Source: Verrucomicrobiales bacterium
GTDB taxonomy: Bacteria > Verrucomicrobiota > Verrucomicrobiia > Verrucomicrobiales > SKLO01
Direction: 5' to 3'
Length of the DNA stretch: 6,886 bases
Assembly: GCA_007123195.1 (NCBI GenBank)
Contig: SKLO01000411.1
Location: 1 to 6,886, forward strand
In this document: positions 6,557 through 6,886 of the stretch, piece by piece
Layout: every line of letters starts with the position of its first letter
Numbering within the stretch: position 1 is the stretch's first letter
Program-made: the position numbers and the translations under genes
The notes under the pieces: generated by a model
The model's input: the letters and a program-made list of their open reading frames with translations, nothing else
The model's database searches: none
What the model was told of the DNA's origin: nothing

Positions 6557-6794
6557 ATGATTCGCACCCAGATCCAACTTCCGGATGATCTCTACCATCG
6601 TGCCAAAGCGTGTGCCGCGGAACGGGAGCTTTCGCTTGCCGAGATGACCCGGCGGGGACTGGAGCTGTTCCTGGCCCGTTACCCCGAACCCGGGACCTGC
6701 CGGACGGCATGGAAACCACCCGCGGTACGCAGCGGGGGGGGTCAAGGTGCCGCTCGAAAAACTCAAGGACCTTGCCATTCTGAATTCCGGCTAG
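6557..6794 (+). pseudogene. VapB-like ribbon-helix-helix antitoxin, frameshifted at an eight-G run
   Basis: From ATG at 6557 the product reads MIRTQIQLPDDLYHRAK, then a second helix SLAEMTRRGLELFLARYP (26-43). This is the strand-helix-helix DNA-binding fold of VapB/CopG antitoxins. At residue 59 the frame enters eight consecutive G (6734-6741). In the zero frame it never stops before the window end, 110 codons on. If one G is removed, the frame continues VKVPLEKLKDLAILNSG and stops at TAG 6792-6794, giving 78 residues. That is the usual length of such antitoxins, and the tail resembles their toxin-binding end (W..P..GG.KVPLE.L.D). So either the gene is broken, or the run is a sequencing error or a slippage site. 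No VapC-like start (VDANxL) follows in the remaining 92 bases, so the partner toxin appears absent or displaced. Confidence 0.8.
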
Positions 6795-6886
6795 AACGGG
6801 AGCGTTCGGCTTTTCTCAACTGCTACGAGAATGAGAAAGCACACTGCCAGCGCGGCATGGGGGACCATGGTTGTCAGGACCAACTC
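6791..6886 (-). CDS. Possible C-terminus of a membrane protein (partial)
   Basis: The minus strand is open from the right edge for 31 codons to TAG at 6793-6791. It encodes a hydrophobic stretch, AALAVCFLILVAV, followed by a charged tail EKSRTLPF, like the last helix of a membrane protein. Its stop shares the CTAG palindrome with the antitoxin stop on the other strand, so the genes would converge tail to tail. Third-position GC is lower than in neighbouring genes and the piece is very short, so chance is quite possible. Confidence 0.25.
   Translation of the reverse strand, partial: ELVLTTMVPHAALAVCFLILVAVEKSRTLPF

Noticed and set aside
5363..6778. A 471-codon minus-strand ORF
   Set aside because: It lies antisense to the deacetylase, whose catalytic motifs are intact, and overlaps the start of the haem/FGE-like gene and the antitoxin; its product is a low-complexity Arg/Pro/Gly shadow of GC-rich coding DNA.

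Overview
The window is GC-rich (visibly about two thirds G+C) and densely coded. It looks like a high-GC Gram-negative bacterium. The polysaccharide deacetylase resembles proteins common in Xanthomonadales-type Gammaproteobacteria, while the tandem planctomycete-type cytochrome c (PSCyt1) domains also occur in Planctomycetota and Verrucomicrobia. A gammaproteobacterium is my best guess, but the sequence does not settle it. There are no tRNA or rRNA genes, no CRISPR array and no transposase.

Layout. (1) Positions 1-1986, minus strand: most of a large polytopic membrane protein of GT-C-like character, starting at GTG and running off the left edge. (2) Positions 1990-2479: about 490 bp with little convincing coding. 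It holds a candidate promoter and weak terminator, a tandem octamer, two copies of a 33-bp imperfect repeat 149 bp apart, and a 21-bp palindrome between the copies. One small doubtful ORF lies on the apbE side. (3) Positions 2480-5496, minus strand: a two-gene operon with a 4-base GTGA overlap. The first gene encodes a secreted fusion of two c-type haem domains and a formylglycine-generating-enzyme-like (FGE/SUMF1) domain without any cysteine. The second encodes ApbE, the periplasmic FAD:protein FMN transferase. (4) Positions 5540-6454, plus strand and divergent: a membrane-anchored NodB-type polysaccharide deacetylase. (5) Positions 6455-6886: a VapB-like ribbon-helix-helix antitoxin gene with a palindromic operator touching its start codon. 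It is broken by one extra G in an eight-G run, and no toxin gene follows in the visible sequence. A possible membrane-protein C-terminus lies on the opposite strand at the right edge.

How the genes may work together. The fusion protein and ApbE are translationally coupled and both have signal peptides, so a periplasmic redox role is likely: the first carries two covalent haems, and ApbE attaches FMN covalently to a partner. No obvious FMN acceptor motif was found in the window, so the partner is probably encoded elsewhere. The deacetylase and the GT-C-like protein suggest cell-surface glycan chemistry, but nothing here ties them to the haem/ApbE pair beyond proximity.
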